A program made the translations under genes and the position numbers. DNA of 64,000 bases from Corynebacterium sp. P3-F1 (GTDB lineage: Bacteria; Actinomycetota; Actinomycetes; Mycobacteriales; Mycobacteriaceae). A model generated the notes under the pieces. That model saw nothing but the letters and a program-made list of their open reading frames with translations. It was not told the origin of the DNA and ran no database searches. The stretch's first letter is position 1. The number at the start of each line of letters is the position of its first letter. Location of the stretch: assembly GCF_030503635.1 (NCBI RefSeq), contig NZ_CP129965.1, forward strand, positions 1 to 64,000, read 5' to 3'. This document shows, one piece after another, positions 39,368-48,936 of this stretch.

Positions 39368-41434
39368 TTACGGGCGATAATCCTCGTCTGGGATGTGTCG
39401 GAAGGCGAGGTGGGTGCGGGCGGGTTCGTCGATAAGCGGAAGGCGGAAGATGTGCGCGACGTTGTCCATGGGGCTTAGACGGACGTAATTGCGCATCGTC
39501 CAGTCGTAATCCGCGCCTGAGACCTCGTCGTGGACGGGGAATGTCGCGCCGGGTGCGAGGCCGAGCGCTTCCATGTTGAGCGTGACGGTGGCTTCTTGTG
39601 TGTACGTCGGATCGAGGTTGACCACGATGAGAACGCTGTCGCCGGTGGCCGCGTCGAATTTGGAGTAGACGAGGATGCTGTCATTGTCCGCGTCGTGGAA
39701 GTGCAGGTTGCGCAGCTGCTGGAACGCGGGGTGCTCCTTGCGGATGCTGTTGAGAAGCGTGATGTACGGCTCCAGCGAATCCCCACGCTCGAGCGCGCCC
39801 TGAAAATCGCGTGGGCGCAGTTCGTACTTCTCGGAGTTCATGTACTCCTCGCTGCCGGGGGCGACAGGCTCGTGCTCGTAGAGCTCGAAGCCGGAGTACA
39901 TGCCCCACAGCGGGCTAAGTGTCGCGGCGAGTGTTGCGCGGATCGCGAATGCCGCCCGGTTCCCGGTCTGGATGAACGCCTGGAGGATGTCCGGGGTGTT
40001 CACCCAGAACGACGGGCGGGAGATATCAGCGAACCGGACTGTCTGCTCGGTGAATCCGGTGAGCTCCTTCTTGGTGGTCTTCCACGGGAAATAGGTGTAG
40101 GACTGCGTGAAGCCGGCCTTGGCCAGGCCCAGCAGGCGGGGCGGGCGGGTGAAGGCCTCGGCGAGGAAGATGATGTCGGGGTGCGTCTCGTGGACTTTGG
40201 CGATGAGCCAGTGCCAGAAATCCACCGGCTTGGTGTGGGGGTTATCCACGCGGAAGGTAGTGATGCCCAGCTCGACCCACACCATGAGCGCGCGGTAGAT
40301 CTCCTGGTAGATCCCGTCAGCGTTGTTATCGAAGTTGATGGGGTAGATGTCCTGGTACTTCTTCGGCGGGTTCTCGGCGTAGGCGATGGTGCCGTCGGCG
40401 AGGACGGTGAAGAACTCGGGGTGCTCTTTCGCCCACGGGTGGTCGGGGGCCGCTTGGAGAGCAAAGTCGAGGGCGACTTCCAGGTCGAGTTCCTGTGCGC
40501 GGCCGAGAAGCGCGCGCAGGTCTTCTTCGGTGCCCAGCTCGGGGTGGATGGAGTCGTGGCCGCCGTCGGCTGAGCCGATGGCCCAGGGGGAGCCCACATC
40601 GCCGTCTTCGGCGACGAGGGTGTTGTTCGGCCCCTTGCGGTTCTTTTCGCCGATCGGGTGGATGGGCGGGAAGTAGACGGTGTCGAAGCCCATGGCGGCG
40701 ATTCGGGGCAGCGCCTCGGCGGTGGTCTTGAAGGTGCCGTGCACGGGTCGGCCCTCTTCGTCCCATCCACCGGTGGAGCGGGGGAACAGCTCGTACCAGG
40801 AACTAAACAGAGCTTTCCTGCGATCGACGAGGATCTGACAGTCGGGTCCGGCGGTGACGAGGTCGCGCACGGGGTGCACGGCGAGAATCTCGGCGATCTC
40901 GGGCGATAGTGCCGGTTCGAGGCGCTCGCGCAGGGGCGCGTCGGATTCGAGTGCGTCGGCGGCCTGTTTCAGCGCAGCGGTGCCCGCGGCGTGTGCTCCG
41001 GCTTCGGTCGCGGCGCGGCGCAGCAGTTCCGCACCGTGTGCCAAGTCGTTGGCCATTTCCGAGCTCGACTGGCCGGCCGCGGATTTCTTGGTCACGGCGT
41101 TGCGCCACGTCGACACCGGGTCGGACCACGCTTCCACACGGAAGTGCCAGAGCCCAGTGACGTCGGGGGTGATGACAGCGTTGCAGTAGTCAGGCCGGTC
41201 CGTTTCCGGCGTCATGGGCACCGTGTACTCGTGGCCCTCCGGGTCGGTCACCACGACGGTCGCTGCGATCGCGTCGTGGCCTTCGCGCCACACCAGGGCG
41301 GAGATCGGAACGACCTCTCCTACGACCGCCTTCGTCGGCAGTGCGCCGTCGGTGGTGCGGGGGCGGACGTCGTCGATTCCAAGACGGCCGAACACTGGCT
41401 TACCGGTTGCTGGGTTGCCGATCACTGGGTTCAC
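39368..41434 (-). CDS. glgE: Alpha-1,4-glucan:maltose-1-phosphate maltosyltransferase GlgE
   Basis: A 688-residue GH13_3 enzyme that extends alpha-1,4-glucan using maltose-1-phosphate made from trehalose or ADP-glucose. The N-terminal sandwich domain (about 1-110) and helical insert (about 115-210) precede the barrel with FPPIHPIGEKNRKGPNNTL near 255. The nucleophile is in FRVDNPHTKPVDFWHW near 395 and the acid in FLAEAFTRP near 424, both typical for GlgE. The GTG start lies in a repeated NPVIGNPATGKPVFG coding stretch. PLIDE near the end carries a copy of the 11-base word. Confidence 0.96.
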   Translation of the reverse strand: MNPVIGNPATGKPVFGRLGIDDVRPRTTDGALPTKAVVGEVVPISALVWREGHDAIAATVVVTDPEGHEYTVPMTPETDRPDYCNAVITPDVTGLWHFRVEAWSDPVSTWRNAVTKKSAAGQSSSEMANDLAHGAELLRRAATEAGAHAAGTAALKQAADALESDAPLRERLEPALSPEIAEILAVHPVRDLVTAGPDCQILVDRRKALFSSWYELFPRSTGGWDEEGRPVHGTFKTTAEALPRIAAMGFDTVYFPPIHPIGEKNRKGPNNTLVAEDGDVGSPWAIGSADGGHDSIHPELGTEEDLRALLGRAQELDLEVALDFALQAAPDHPWAKEHPEFFTVLADGTIAYAENPPKKYQDIYPINFDNNADGIYQEIYRALMVWVELGITTFRVDNPHTKPVDFWHWLIAKVHETHPDIIFLAEAFTRPPRLLGLAKAGFTQSYTYFPWKTTKKELTGFTEQTVRFADISRPSFWVNTPDILQAFIQTGNRAAFAIRATLAATLSPLWGMYSGFELYEHEPVAPGSEEYMNSEKYELRPRDFQGALERGDSLEPYITLLNSIRKEHPAFQQLRNLHFHDADNDSILVYSKFDAATGDSVLIVVNLDPTYTQEATVTLNMEALGLAPGATFPVHDEVSGADYDWTMRNYVRLSPMDNVAHIFRLPLIDEPARTHLAFRHIPDEDYRP
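39427..39437 (-). repeat. Iterated 11-base word
   Basis: In glgE near the 3' end; sense strand codes PLIDE. Confidence 0.85.
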
Positions 41435-41562
41435 GTCAATTCACCTCGTCGGTTAGAAGTCGGTCCGGGGCTGCGAGAACGCCCCACCAAACCCAGAGTA
41501 GCGGAGGAAAGGGGGAGGGAATGGTCGCGTCAGTGAGCCGTCGGCAAGCAAAATGCGCCACA

Positions 41563-42414
41563 ATGGGAGGCGTGACTGACCGAACTCCCGAAATTGAACC
41601 GACCGACCCCGACTTGCTGCTCGACTTCCGTGGCGTGGAATTCCGCCGCGGCGGTAAAACGCTGGTGGGGCCCGTTGACTGGCAGGTGGAGCTGGACGAG
41701 CGCTGGGTGGTCATCGGCCCAAACGGCGCCGGCAAGACCTCTCTGATCCGGATGGCAGCGGCGCAGGAATTCCCGTCGACGGGCACCGCGTTCGTGCTCG
41801 GGGAGCAGATCGGCAAGACAGACATGCGCGATTTGCGCGCCGTGATCGGCATGACCACCTCGGCGCTGGCGGACCGGGTTCCGGTGGATGAGCGGGTCGA
41901 GGACCTAGTGCTCTCCGGCGGCTACGCGGTCATCGGCCGGTGGCGCGAGGAGTACGAGGAACAGGATTACGAGCAGGTGCACGACGCGCTCGACCAGGTC
42001 GGCGCGTACCACTTGCTCGGGCGCCGCTGGGGCACGCTGTCGGACGGCGAGAAGAAGCGTGTGCTCATCGCGCGTGCGATCATGGTCAACCCGGAGCTGC
42101 TCATCATGGACGAACCCGGCGCGGGTCTGGACCTCGGCGGTCGGGAGGACCTCGTGGCGTACCTCGGGGATCTAGCGCTCGATCCGGATGCCCCGGCGAT
42201 CGTGATGATCACCCACCACGTGGAGGAGATCCCGCACGGTTTCACGCATGCGCTGCTTCTCGACGAAGGCGAGGTCGTCGGCCAAGGCCTCATCGATGAC
42301 GTGCTCACCAGCGAGAACCTGACTAAGGCGTACCACCAGCCGATCAAGTTGTCCAAGGAAGACGGGCGTTTCTTCGCGCGGAGGGAGCGGAGGGGTGGTA
42401 CGCACCGTCGATAA
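41563..42414 (+). CDS. ABC transporter ATP-binding protein
   Basis: A 283-residue ATPase with Walker A GPNGAGKTS near residue 51, Q-loop region, signature TLSDGEKKRVLIARAI near 163, Walker B LLIMDEPGAG near 187 and the switch histidine in ITHHVEE near 221. No membrane subunit is adjacent, so it may act alone or with a distant partner; it resembles the YlmA/ModF-like soluble ABC group. The ATG at 41563 has a CAAAAT box eight bases upstream; a GTG three codons later is another choice. The stop codon TAA lies within a copy of the 11-base word (42406-42416). Confidence 0.88.
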   Translation: MGGVTDRTPEIEPTDPDLLLDFRGVEFRRGGKTLVGPVDWQVELDERWVVIGPNGAGKTSLIRMAAAQEFPSTGTAFVLGEQIGKTDMRDLRAVIGMTTSALADRVPVDERVEDLVLSGGYAVIGRWREEYEEQDYEQVHDALDQVGAYHLLGRRWGTLSDGEKKRVLIARAIMVNPELLIMDEPGAGLDLGGREDLVAYLGDLALDPDAPAIVMITHHVEEIPHGFTHALLLDEGEVVGQGLIDDVLTSENLTKAYHQPIKLSKEDGRFFARRERRGGTHRR

Positions 42415-42416
42415 GC
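42406..42416 (-). repeat. Iterated 11-base word
   Basis: Covers the last codons, the TAA stop and two bases after the ABC ATPase gene. Confidence 0.85.
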
Positions 42417-42451
42417 GAAAGTGCGGTAAGCGGAACTTGCGGAGGTAGCTC

Positions 42452-43279
42452 ATGCCCACGCGCAACGAAGAGGACATGCTGGGAATCAATTACGGCCGTC
42501 TCGCGGCGACCGTTATTCTCGTGCGCGACGGTGTGGCGGGCCTTGAGGTGTGGATGCAGGAGCGCGTGCTCACGATGCGCAATTACCCGGGCATGACGGT
42601 GTTCCCGGGCGGTGGCGTGGACATCCGCGATTTCCCGTCGAACAAGGACGAGGCGAAAGAATTGTGGTCGGGGCGTTCGGCGACGGACCTGGCGAAACAG
42701 CTGGACGTCAAGCCGCGCCAGGCGCACGCGCTCGTGTTCGCGGCCGTGCGCGAGCTCTTCGAGGAGACAGGCACGCTCCTGCTTGTCGACGACACCGGCG
42801 CCCTCCTCAGCGACGCCCGCCCCTTCCACGTCGAGCGCAAACGGCTGGAAAGCCACGAGCTCTCGTTCACAGAGCTGCTCGAGGAGACAGGCCTCGATGT
42901 CGATGCGACTCTGCTGCGACCGTCCGGCCGCTGGGTGGGTAAATCCGAAAAAGGCACCTGGTTCGACACCTTCACGTTCGTTGCAGAATTGCCCGCCGGC
43001 CAGGAGCCCGACGTGGCCACCGGCGAGGCGAGCGACGCCAACTGGTTCCCGCCGAGCTTGCTTATCGACGGCTGGCGTCAAGGCCTCGTCCGCTTCGCCC
43101 CCTCCACGTGGGCGCAGCTGTACGACATCTCCGAATTCTCGTCCGTCGCCGAGGTTATGGAGCACGTGAAAGGAATGCCGATCGAAGCCGTTGTGGGTGA
43201 TCCCGTCGACATTCCCCGATACGCGGAGCTTTTTGACCGCCAACCCGTAAACCGGATGGGGAAGAAGTTTGAGCTTTAG
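42452..43279 (+). CDS. Nudix hydrolase with an insertion in the Nudix box (NUDT19-like)
   Basis: A 275-residue Nudix-fold hydrolase that should cut a nucleoside-diphosphate linkage. The Nudix box is split: GGGVDIRDF near residue 52 is separated by about 40 residues from VRELFEETGTLLL near 100. The same kind of insertion is known in the CoA-diphosphatase NUDT19 family. The glutamates of REXXEE are intact. It starts 37 bases after the ABC gene and its end overlaps the next gene by 11 bases. SLLIDG carries a copy of the 11-base word. Confidence 0.85.
   Translation: MPTRNEEDMLGINYGRLAATVILVRDGVAGLEVWMQERVLTMRNYPGMTVFPGGGVDIRDFPSNKDEAKELWSGRSATDLAKQLDVKPRQAHALVFAAVRELFEETGTLLLVDDTGALLSDARPFHVERKRLESHELSFTELLEETGLDVDATLLRPSGRWVGKSEKGTWFDTFTFVAELPAGQEPDVATGEASDANWFPPSLLIDGWRQGLVRFAPSTWAQLYDISEFSSVAEVMEHVKGMPIEAVVGDPVDIPRYAELFDRQPVNRMGKKFEL
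43060..43070 (+). repeat. Iterated 11-base word
   Basis: In the Nudix gene as LLIDG. Confidence 0.85.
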
Positions 43280-44615
43280 CCTTGAGGAGGTCCGCTTCCT
43301 CGCCGACCACACCGACGAGATCGCACACACCGCTACCGATGCCGGCATCCAGCTCACCGCTGCGTCCGCGATTTCGGACCGCGACAAACTCTCCGCGCTC
43401 TTCGGGGATAAAGCCCGCGCAGTCATGGAGCTCCTCCGCGCGCGGCGGACGCTTGCACCGAAACTCGTTTCGCCCGCCCACCTTGTCCCCGGCGCTCCTG
43501 AACCGCCCGGAGCGGATACACAAGCTGACCGGGCTGCCCAGGCTGCCAGCGGCGGCGACGTGGCCGCGGCGTGGCTCGCCGACAGTGATTCCGCGCAGCA
43601 GGCGACCCCGCTCGCCGTTTCCCAGGTGCGTGCGGAGAGGATCGCTGCTGCGGGGGCAGCGCTGGTGCACGATGTCACCTGCTCGATCGGCACGGAGGGC
43701 CCCGCGATGATTGACGCCGGGATGGACTGGTTGGGCACCGACGTGGACTACGCGCGCCTGCTCATGGCGCGCGAAAACGTCGGCAACGTCGGCAACGTCG
43801 GCAACGTCGGAACTGGCAAGGTGCGGGGTCGGGCGCGGGCGTGGGTTGCGCAAGCCGACGCGCTCGCTCCCGTGACCACGGCTGCCAGCAGCCCGGGGCC
43901 CCGGATCCGGGCGTGCTCGGGAACGGGCTCGCGGCCGGGGCGTGTCATCGTGGCGGACCCGGCGCGCCGGGCGGACGGGCGACGTATCACGGACCCGGCG
44001 AAACTCATCCCGCCGTTGCCAGACCTACTCGCCGCATACCCGGGTGCGGCGATGGCTGTGAAGTGCGCTCCGGGAATCGACTACTCGGACTGGCAGGGTC
44101 TCGTCAGCGTCGTCAGTGTCAACGGGGGAGTCAAAGAAGCGTGCCTGTACACCCCGGATCTGGCGGAGCCGGGGCACACCCGGGAAGCAGTGATCATCCG
44201 GGAACAGTTCACGGAGAGGGTGAGGGATGGTGGGGGTGAGGTGGGCGTCGATAAGCCGAAAAGCTTCATCGTCGAGCCGGACGGCGCTGTGATCCGCGCC
44301 GGGCTCGTGCAGCAATGGGCGGCGCGGCACGACCTGTCCATGCTGGACCCGCACATCGCGTTCCTCACCGGCGACGCAGTGCCGCCCGGCTACTCGGGAT
44401 TTCCATTCATCGAAGCGGTGCCGCTGAAGAAGCTGCGGCCTGCGCTGCAGGCGCACGGCGCGGGTGCGGTGGAGATTCTCGTGCGCGGCGTGAATGTGGA
44501 CCCTGACCAGCTGCGCCGCAAGCTGAAACTGAAAGGCGACCGGCCGATGGGCGTCGCCATAGCGCGGGTCGGGGACAGCGCCACGGCGTTCATTTGCGGT
44601 GCCCGCGTGCGCTAG
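43269..44615 (+). CDS. THUMP-like SAM-methyltransferase family protein
   Basis: A 448-residue protein of the actinobacterial class I methyltransferase/THUMP-like group. The Rossmann part includes VHDVTCSIGTEGPAMIDAGMDWLGTD near 135-160 and the catalytic-region RVIVADPARRADGRR near 225; the C-terminal THUMP-like part (about 370-448) has VEILVRGVNVDPDQLRRKLKL. The target, probably RNA, is not known. Between the two SAM motifs lie four near-perfect NVG repeats (43776-43811) and an unusual serine/proline/arginine-rich stretch. The TTG start overlaps the Nudix gene. It contains a copy of the 11-base word at 44246-44256. Confidence 0.8.
   Translation: MSFSLEEVRFLADHTDEIAHTATDAGIQLTAASAISDRDKLSALFGDKARAVMELLRARRTLAPKLVSPAHLVPGAPEPPGADTQADRAAQAASGGDVAAAWLADSDSAQQATPLAVSQVRAERIAAAGAALVHDVTCSIGTEGPAMIDAGMDWLGTDVDYARLLMARENVGNVGNVGNVGTGKVRGRARAWVAQADALAPVTTAASSPGPRIRACSGTGSRPGRVIVADPARRADGRRITDPAKLIPPLPDLLAAYPGAAMAVKCAPGIDYSDWQGLVSVVSVNGGVKEACLYTPDLAEPGHTREAVIIREQFTERVRDGGGEVGVDKPKSFIVEPDGAVIRAGLVQQWAARHDLSMLDPHIAFLTGDAVPPGYSGFPFIEAVPLKKLRPALQAHGAGAVEILVRGVNVDPDQLRRKLKLKGDRPMGVAIARVGDSATAFICGARVR
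43776..43811 (+). repeat. Nine-base tandem repeat
   Basis: Four units of AACGTCGGC, the last with one changed base, coding for Asn-Val-Gly repeats in the THUMP-like protein. Confidence 0.85.
44246..44256 (-). repeat. Iterated 11-base word
   Basis: In the THUMP-like gene; plus strand codes GVDKP. Confidence 0.85.
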
Positions 44616-44656
44616 GCTCGTGTGAGCGAATCTGACAGATGGAAGGTGAAACTTTT

Positions 44657-45448
44657 ATGCCCACCATTGCTGTTTTGGTGAAAAACGTGCCGGACACGTG
44701 GTCGACGAAGTCGCTCGAGGCGGACAACACGCTCGACCGCGCAGGCGCCGACAACGTCATCGACGAGATCAACGAGTACGCCGTCGAAGCGGCCCTGCGT
44801 CTGCGCGACGCGGGCGATTACCGCGTTGTCGCCGTGACCATGGGGCCGGAAGGCAGCGAGGAAGCGCTCCGCAAAGCCCTGGCAATGGGTGCGGACGACG
44901 CAATTTCGCTTATCGACGACGCCCTCGCCGGCTCCGACGCCATCTCCACCGCATGGGCGCTGCATAACGCCCTGAACACCATCGACGACCTAGCTCTAGT
45001 GATTGCCGGTAACCAGTCCTCCGACGGCGGCACCGGCACGCTGGCGGGGCTGTTGGGGGAGTACCGTCAGGTCCCCGCGGTGACGCAGGCGCACAACCTA
45101 CGGATCGAAGGCGGCGAGGTTCTGGCCACCCGCGAAGACGAGCGCGGCACGTGGGAGATCGCTGCGCCGCTGCCGGCCGTGGTGACCGTGACGGAGCAGT
45201 CCGACAAACCGCGCTTCCCCAACTTCAAGGGCATGAAGGCCGCGAAGAAGCACGAGATCACGCGCCTGACCATCGACCAGATCGGCGTCGAGGCCGGCCA
45301 GGTCGGTCTGACCAACGCCGCGACGAACGTGACCAGCGCGTCCGAGGTGCCACCGCGCGCCGGCGGTGAACTGCTGGAAGGCCCGGCGGATGATGTCGCT
45401 GCGCAGGTCGTCGAAAAGCTGGCAGCCCGTAATCTTCTGTCCCGTTAA
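44657..45448 (+). CDS. etfB: Electron transfer flavoprotein subunit beta
   Basis: A 263-residue AMP-binding subunit of the electron transfer flavoprotein, which collects electrons from acyl-CoA dehydrogenases in the cytoplasm. The family motifs VLVKNVPDTWSTK at the start, INEYAVEAALRLRD near 45, GADDAISLIDD near 87 and AGNQSSDGGTGTLAGLLGE near 118 are clear. The ATG at 44657 has GGAAGGTGA upstream, which favours it over an ATG six codons earlier. SLIDD carries a copy of the 11-base word. Confidence 0.95.
   Translation: MPTIAVLVKNVPDTWSTKSLEADNTLDRAGADNVIDEINEYAVEAALRLRDAGDYRVVAVTMGPEGSEEALRKALAMGADDAISLIDDALAGSDAISTAWALHNALNTIDDLALVIAGNQSSDGGTGTLAGLLGEYRQVPAVTQAHNLRIEGGEVLATREDERGTWEIAAPLPAVVTVTEQSDKPRFPNFKGMKAAKKHEITRLTIDQIGVEAGQVGLTNAATNVTSASEVPPRAGGELLEGPADDVAAQVVEKLAARNLLSR
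44908..44918 (+). repeat. Iterated 11-base word
   Basis: In etfB as SLIDD, only 652 bases after the previous copy, which is in the opposite orientation. Confidence 0.85.
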
Positions 45449-45466
45449 TAAAGGAGCCGAAACCCA

Positions 45467-46429
45467 ATGCACGTCTATGTACTGGCAGAACACGCAGGCT
45501 CTCAGTTGAGCCCGATCACCGGCGAGCTGATCACGGCGGCGCGGGGGCTGGGGGTGGTGTCGGCGGTTGTCGTCGGCAAGCCTGGCGATGCCGATGCTCT
45601 CGCACCCGAGCTGGCTGCTCTCGGCGCCGCCCAGGTGATCGACGCGTCCGCAGAGGATTACGCCGAGCGTCTGATTCTCCCTGAGGTCGATGCGCTGCAG
45701 GCGCTTGGCGCCGCGAACCCGGCCCCGATCGTCATCGCCGCAACGGTGACCGGCAACGAGATCGCCGGCCGCCTCGCCGCGCGCCTCGGTTCCGGTGTGC
45801 TCGCGAATGTGGTGGGCATCGAGGACAACCGGACTGCCCACCACGAGATCTTCGGCGGCAGCTACACGACGACCGCTGTCGCCGGCGGCGAGTGCCCGAT
45901 CTACACCCTCCGCCCGGGCTCCGTGAAGGCCGAGCCGCAGGAGGCGGCCGGGGAAGTCGCGCCGATGCCGCTGCCTGCCGCCACGGAGCGCGACGTGCGC
46001 GTCATCTCCTTCACCCCGAAGGTGCGCGCCGACCGCCCCGAGCTCACCCAGGCATCCACCGTCGTTTCCGGCGGACGTGGGGTCGGGTCGGCCGAGGGCT
46101 ACAAGGAGTACGTCGAGCAGCTTGCCGATGTCCTCGGCGCCGCCACAGGCTCCACCCGCGACATCGTCGACCTGGGCTACGCCGACCCCGAAACTCAGGT
46201 GGGCCAGACCGGCGCGACCGTGGCGCCGGACCTGTACATCGCGCTCGGTATTTCCGGCGCAATCCAGCACACCTCAGGTATGCAGACCTCCGGCACCATC
46301 GTCGCGGTCAACCAGGACCGCGACGAGCCGATCTTCTCCATCGCCGACATTGGTGTTGTCGCCGACATCGAGGAGTTCGTACCCGAGCTGATCAAGGCGC
46401 TCGAAGCGCAGAGTAACAACGCGCAATAA
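45467..46429 (+). CDS. etfA: Electron transfer flavoprotein subunit alpha
   Basis: A 320-residue FAD-binding partner of EtfB. The N-terminal domain (about 1-185) is divergent. The FAD domain has [10 protein letters not shown] near 204, [41 protein letters not shown] (about 233-273) and a terminal [35 protein letters not shown] lies upstream of the ATG, 18 bases after etfB. Confidence 0.96.
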   Translation: MHVYVLAEHAGSQLSPITGELITAARGLGVVSAVVVGKPGDADALAPELAALGAAQVIDASAEDYAERLILPEVDALQALGAANPAPIVIAATVTGNEIAGRLAARLGSGVLANVVGIEDNRTAHHEIFGGSYTTTAVAGGECPIYTLRPGSVKAEPQEAAGEVAPMPLPAATERDVRVISFTPKVRADRPELTQASTVVSGGRGVGSAEGYKEYVEQLADVLGAATGSTRDIVDLGYADPETQVGQTGATVAPDLYIALGISGAIQHTSGMQTSGTIVAVNQDRDEPIFSIADIGVVADIEEFVPELIKALEAQSNNAQ

Positions 46430-46448
46430 CGAGCGCGGAGAGGTTCGC

Positions 46449-47681
46449 ATGACGGACTCTGTGCGGTACTTCGACCACGCCGCCACCACACCGATGCGGC
46501 GGGTGGCTATCGACGCGTGGGCCGAACACGCCCACCTGCTCAACCCCGGAGGACAGTACGCATCGGGCCGCGCCGCGAACGCCGCCCTTGCGCAGGCCCG
46601 CGAAACCGTCGCGGAGATCCTCGGTGCCGACCCTGTCGAGGTGATCTTCACCGCCTCCGGTACCGAGGCCGACAACTTGGCCATCCGTGGGCTGTTCCGC
46701 GCGGCGCGGGATGCCGGCGCGTCTGGCTCAAACCGGATCATTTCCACTTCGATTGAGCACCCGGCGGTGCGCGAGACGGTAGCGGATCTGGCGAAGCTGG
46801 GGGCGGACGTCGAGATACTCCCCGTCGGCACGGACGGTGTCGTCCGGGGTCGCGCTTTGGATTCGGCAGCTGCGGCAGCCGACGCTGCGAGAACCGACGC
46901 TGCGGCTTCAAAAGCGGCGTTTACGTCAGTTCTGGACTCACCCGCCGCCGTAGCCACGTGTATGTGGGCGAACAACGAGACTGGAGCGATCCAGCCTGTC
47001 GAGGAAATCGTGCAGCGGGCGAATGCGGCCGGCACGCCCGTCCACGTTGACGCGGTGCAAGTGGTTGGCCACCTGCCTGTGGATTTCCACGCTCTCGGGG
47101 CGACGACGCTAGCTGCCTCCGCCCACAAATTCGGTGGCCCGCGCGGTGCTGGAATCCTGCTGGCGAAACGTTCCCCGGTGCCTGCCCCCGTTTTGACCGG
47201 TGGGGGACAACAGCGGGGCATCCGCCCCGGAACCGTCGATGTCGCTGCAGCTGTGGCGACAGCGGCAGCTCTGAAGGAAACCGTCGAAGAAATGGATCGG
47301 GAGTGCGCCCGCCTCGAGGCGCTTCGCGACGCGCTCGTCGCCGAGGCTCTGCGCACCATTCCGGGCGCTCGCGCGACGGTGCTGCCAGAAGGGAGCCGCG
47401 TTCTGCCGGGGCACGCGCACCTGACTTTCCCCGGGGCGAACGGGGACGCGATGATCATGCTGCTGGACAGCATGGGGATTGAGGCGTCGACGGGTTCGGC
47501 GTGCAACAACGGTGTGAACCAACGCAGCCACGTGCTCGAGGCGATGGGATTGCCGGACGACCAGGTTGACGGCGCGCTCCGGTTCACTCTCGGGCGCACG
47601 ACTATGGATGAGGACGTGCAGTTTCTCCTCGAAAGGCTGCCAGAGGTGATTGGGAAGGCGCGGGACGTCGCAAAGCTGTGA
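46449..47681 (+). CDS. Cysteine desulfurase (NifS/IscS-like)
   Basis: A 410-residue PLP enzyme that takes sulfur from cysteine for Fe-S clusters and thiolated t[13 protein letters not shown] opens the protein; the PLP lysine is in [12 protein letters not shown] near 220 and the persulfide cysteine in [15 protein letters not shown] near 350. Between ILPVG and [11 protein letters not shown] a 25-residue Ala-rich insert (about 136-162) is unusual. The gene lies 19 bases after etfA; the mycobacterial iscS is near etf and mnmA too, and sulfur for MnmA is the likely use. Confidence 0.93.
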   Translation: MTDSVRYFDHAATTPMRRVAIDAWAEHAHLLNPGGQYASGRAANAALAQARETVAEILGADPVEVIFTASGTEADNLAIRGLFRAARDAGASGSNRIISTSIEHPAVRETVADLAKLGADVEILPVGTDGVVRGRALDSAAAAADAARTDAAASKAAFTSVLDSPAAVATCMWANNETGAIQPVEEIVQRANAAGTPVHVDAVQVVGHLPVDFHALGATTLAASAHKFGGPRGAGILLAKRSPVPAPVLTGGGQQRGIRPGTVDVAAAVATAAALKETVEEMDRECARLEALRDALVAEALRTIPGARATVLPEGSRVLPGHAHLTFPGANGDAMIMLLDSMGIEASTGSACNNGVNQRSHVLEAMGLPDDQVDGALRFTLGRTTMDEDVQFLLERLPEVIGKARDVAKL

Positions 47682-47815
47682 TGCTCAGCAAAGTTGTAAA
47701 GCTCAGAGTTGCGGCGCCGGGAGGCCGTGAACTGTAGCTCCGGGAAGTTACGGCCTGCGACACTGCCGGTCATGTTGCGCGCGTGTCGATTGTGGTTTGT
47801 GTGACTGATGTGAGT

Positions 47816-47821
47816 TACGGT
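47816..47821 (+). promoter_or_regulatory. -10 box of leaderless lysozyme gene
   Basis: TACGGT ends seven bases before the ATG at 47829, so that ATG is preferred to the GTG at 47820, which would overlap the box. Confidence 0.5.
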
Positions 47822-47828
47822 GCGTACC

Positions 47829-48914
47829 ATGACTCGTTCTTTGCGCCCCGCAGCCCTCATCGCATCCGCGGCCATTGCATTCTCCGGCATCATGGCAGCT
47901 GGCACCGTAGGCGCCGACAGCCGTGCCGACTGGGTCAACGGCGTCGACGTCTCCCACCACCAAGACACCGGCGGTGACGCCATCGCCTGGAATTCGGTGC
48001 GTGACGACAACAACCGCTTCGCCATCATCAAGGCCACGGAAGGCGCGGACTACACCGATGACGCCTACGCGAAATTCGCGCAGGGAGCTCTCGATTCGGG
48101 CCTGACCGTCGGCGCCTACCACTACGCGCGCCCCGCGAACGACCCGGTGGCGCAGGCGACCAACTTCGCTAACGTGCTCAAGACCGGCCCGGCAACCACA
48201 CTGCCGCCCGTGCTCGACCTCGAGGTGGACGAAGGCCTGAGCCCGCAGGAGCTGCGGGACTGGACGCGCACATTCCTCACCGAGCTGGAGAAGCAGACCG
48301 GCCGCCGCCCGATGGTGTACACCTACCGCTACTTCTGGCTCGAGCAGATGGGCGACACCGACGAGTTCTCCGACTACCCGCTGTGGCTCGCCGCTTACCA
48401 GAACAAGGCTCCGGCCCCCGTCGGCGGATGGGACACGGTGGATATCTGGCAGCGGTCTGAATCGGGGCGCGTGGCCGGCATCAACACACCCGTGGACCTG
48501 AACCTCTTCAACGGCAACCAGGGCCAGTGGGCGAGCTTCGTCGCCGGCGATCACAACGCACCCGGCGGCTTGCTCGAACAGTTCCAGGACAACGAGATTG
48601 AAAGCGGCATCGCCGACTCGCTCGCTGTCTTGGAGAAGAACAACAGCGCGCTGGCCGCCGCGATCCTGGGTCTCGCATCCGGCGTTCTGGCACCGCAGCA
48701 GGTGGAAGCTGCCGCGCAGACATTCGGCTTCGATGCCGGCGACGCGCACAATATCGCAGACACCGCACGCATCCAGATCGAAAACGGCACGCTGCCTATC
48801 GACGACCTCAACAACATGATGCTCGGCGACAACTACTCCGTCGGCGACCTGCTCATTCTGCTCGACAATGCGAATAAAGCCGGCGGCGGTGCAGGCGCCG
48901 GTTCCAGCCAGTAA
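47829..48914 (+). CDS. Secreted GH25 lysozyme-like muramidase
   Basis: A 361-residue exported protein. A signal peptide (about 1-30: TRSLRP, hydrophobic alanine-rich core, AGTVGADS) is followed by a GH25 barrel with GVDVSHHQD near residue 36, IIKATEGADYTDD near 64, GAYHYARP near 96, VLDLEVDEG near 127 carrying the catalytic Asp-Glu pair, and WQRSESGRVAG near 207. The last 130 residues form a helical domain of unknown role. It should cleave peptidoglycan outside the membrane, for example during growth. Confidence 0.88.
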   Translation: MTRSLRPAALIASAAIAFSGIMAAGTVGADSRADWVNGVDVSHHQDTGGDAIAWNSVRDDNNRFAIIKATEGADYTDDAYAKFAQGALDSGLTVGAYHYARPANDPVAQATNFANVLKTGPATTLPPVLDLEVDEGLSPQELRDWTRTFLTELEKQTGRRPMVYTYRYFWLEQMGDTDEFSDYPLWLAAYQNKAPAPVGGWDTVDIWQRSESGRVAGINTPVDLNLFNGNQGQWASFVAGDHNAPGGLLEQFQDNEIESGIADSLAVLEKNNSALAAAILGLASGVLAPQQVEAAAQTFGFDAGDAHNIADTARIQIENGTLPIDDLNNMMLGDNYSVGDLLILLDNANKAGGGAGAGSSQ

Positions 48915-48936
48915 TTCCCGCCGCTATGGACGCCGC

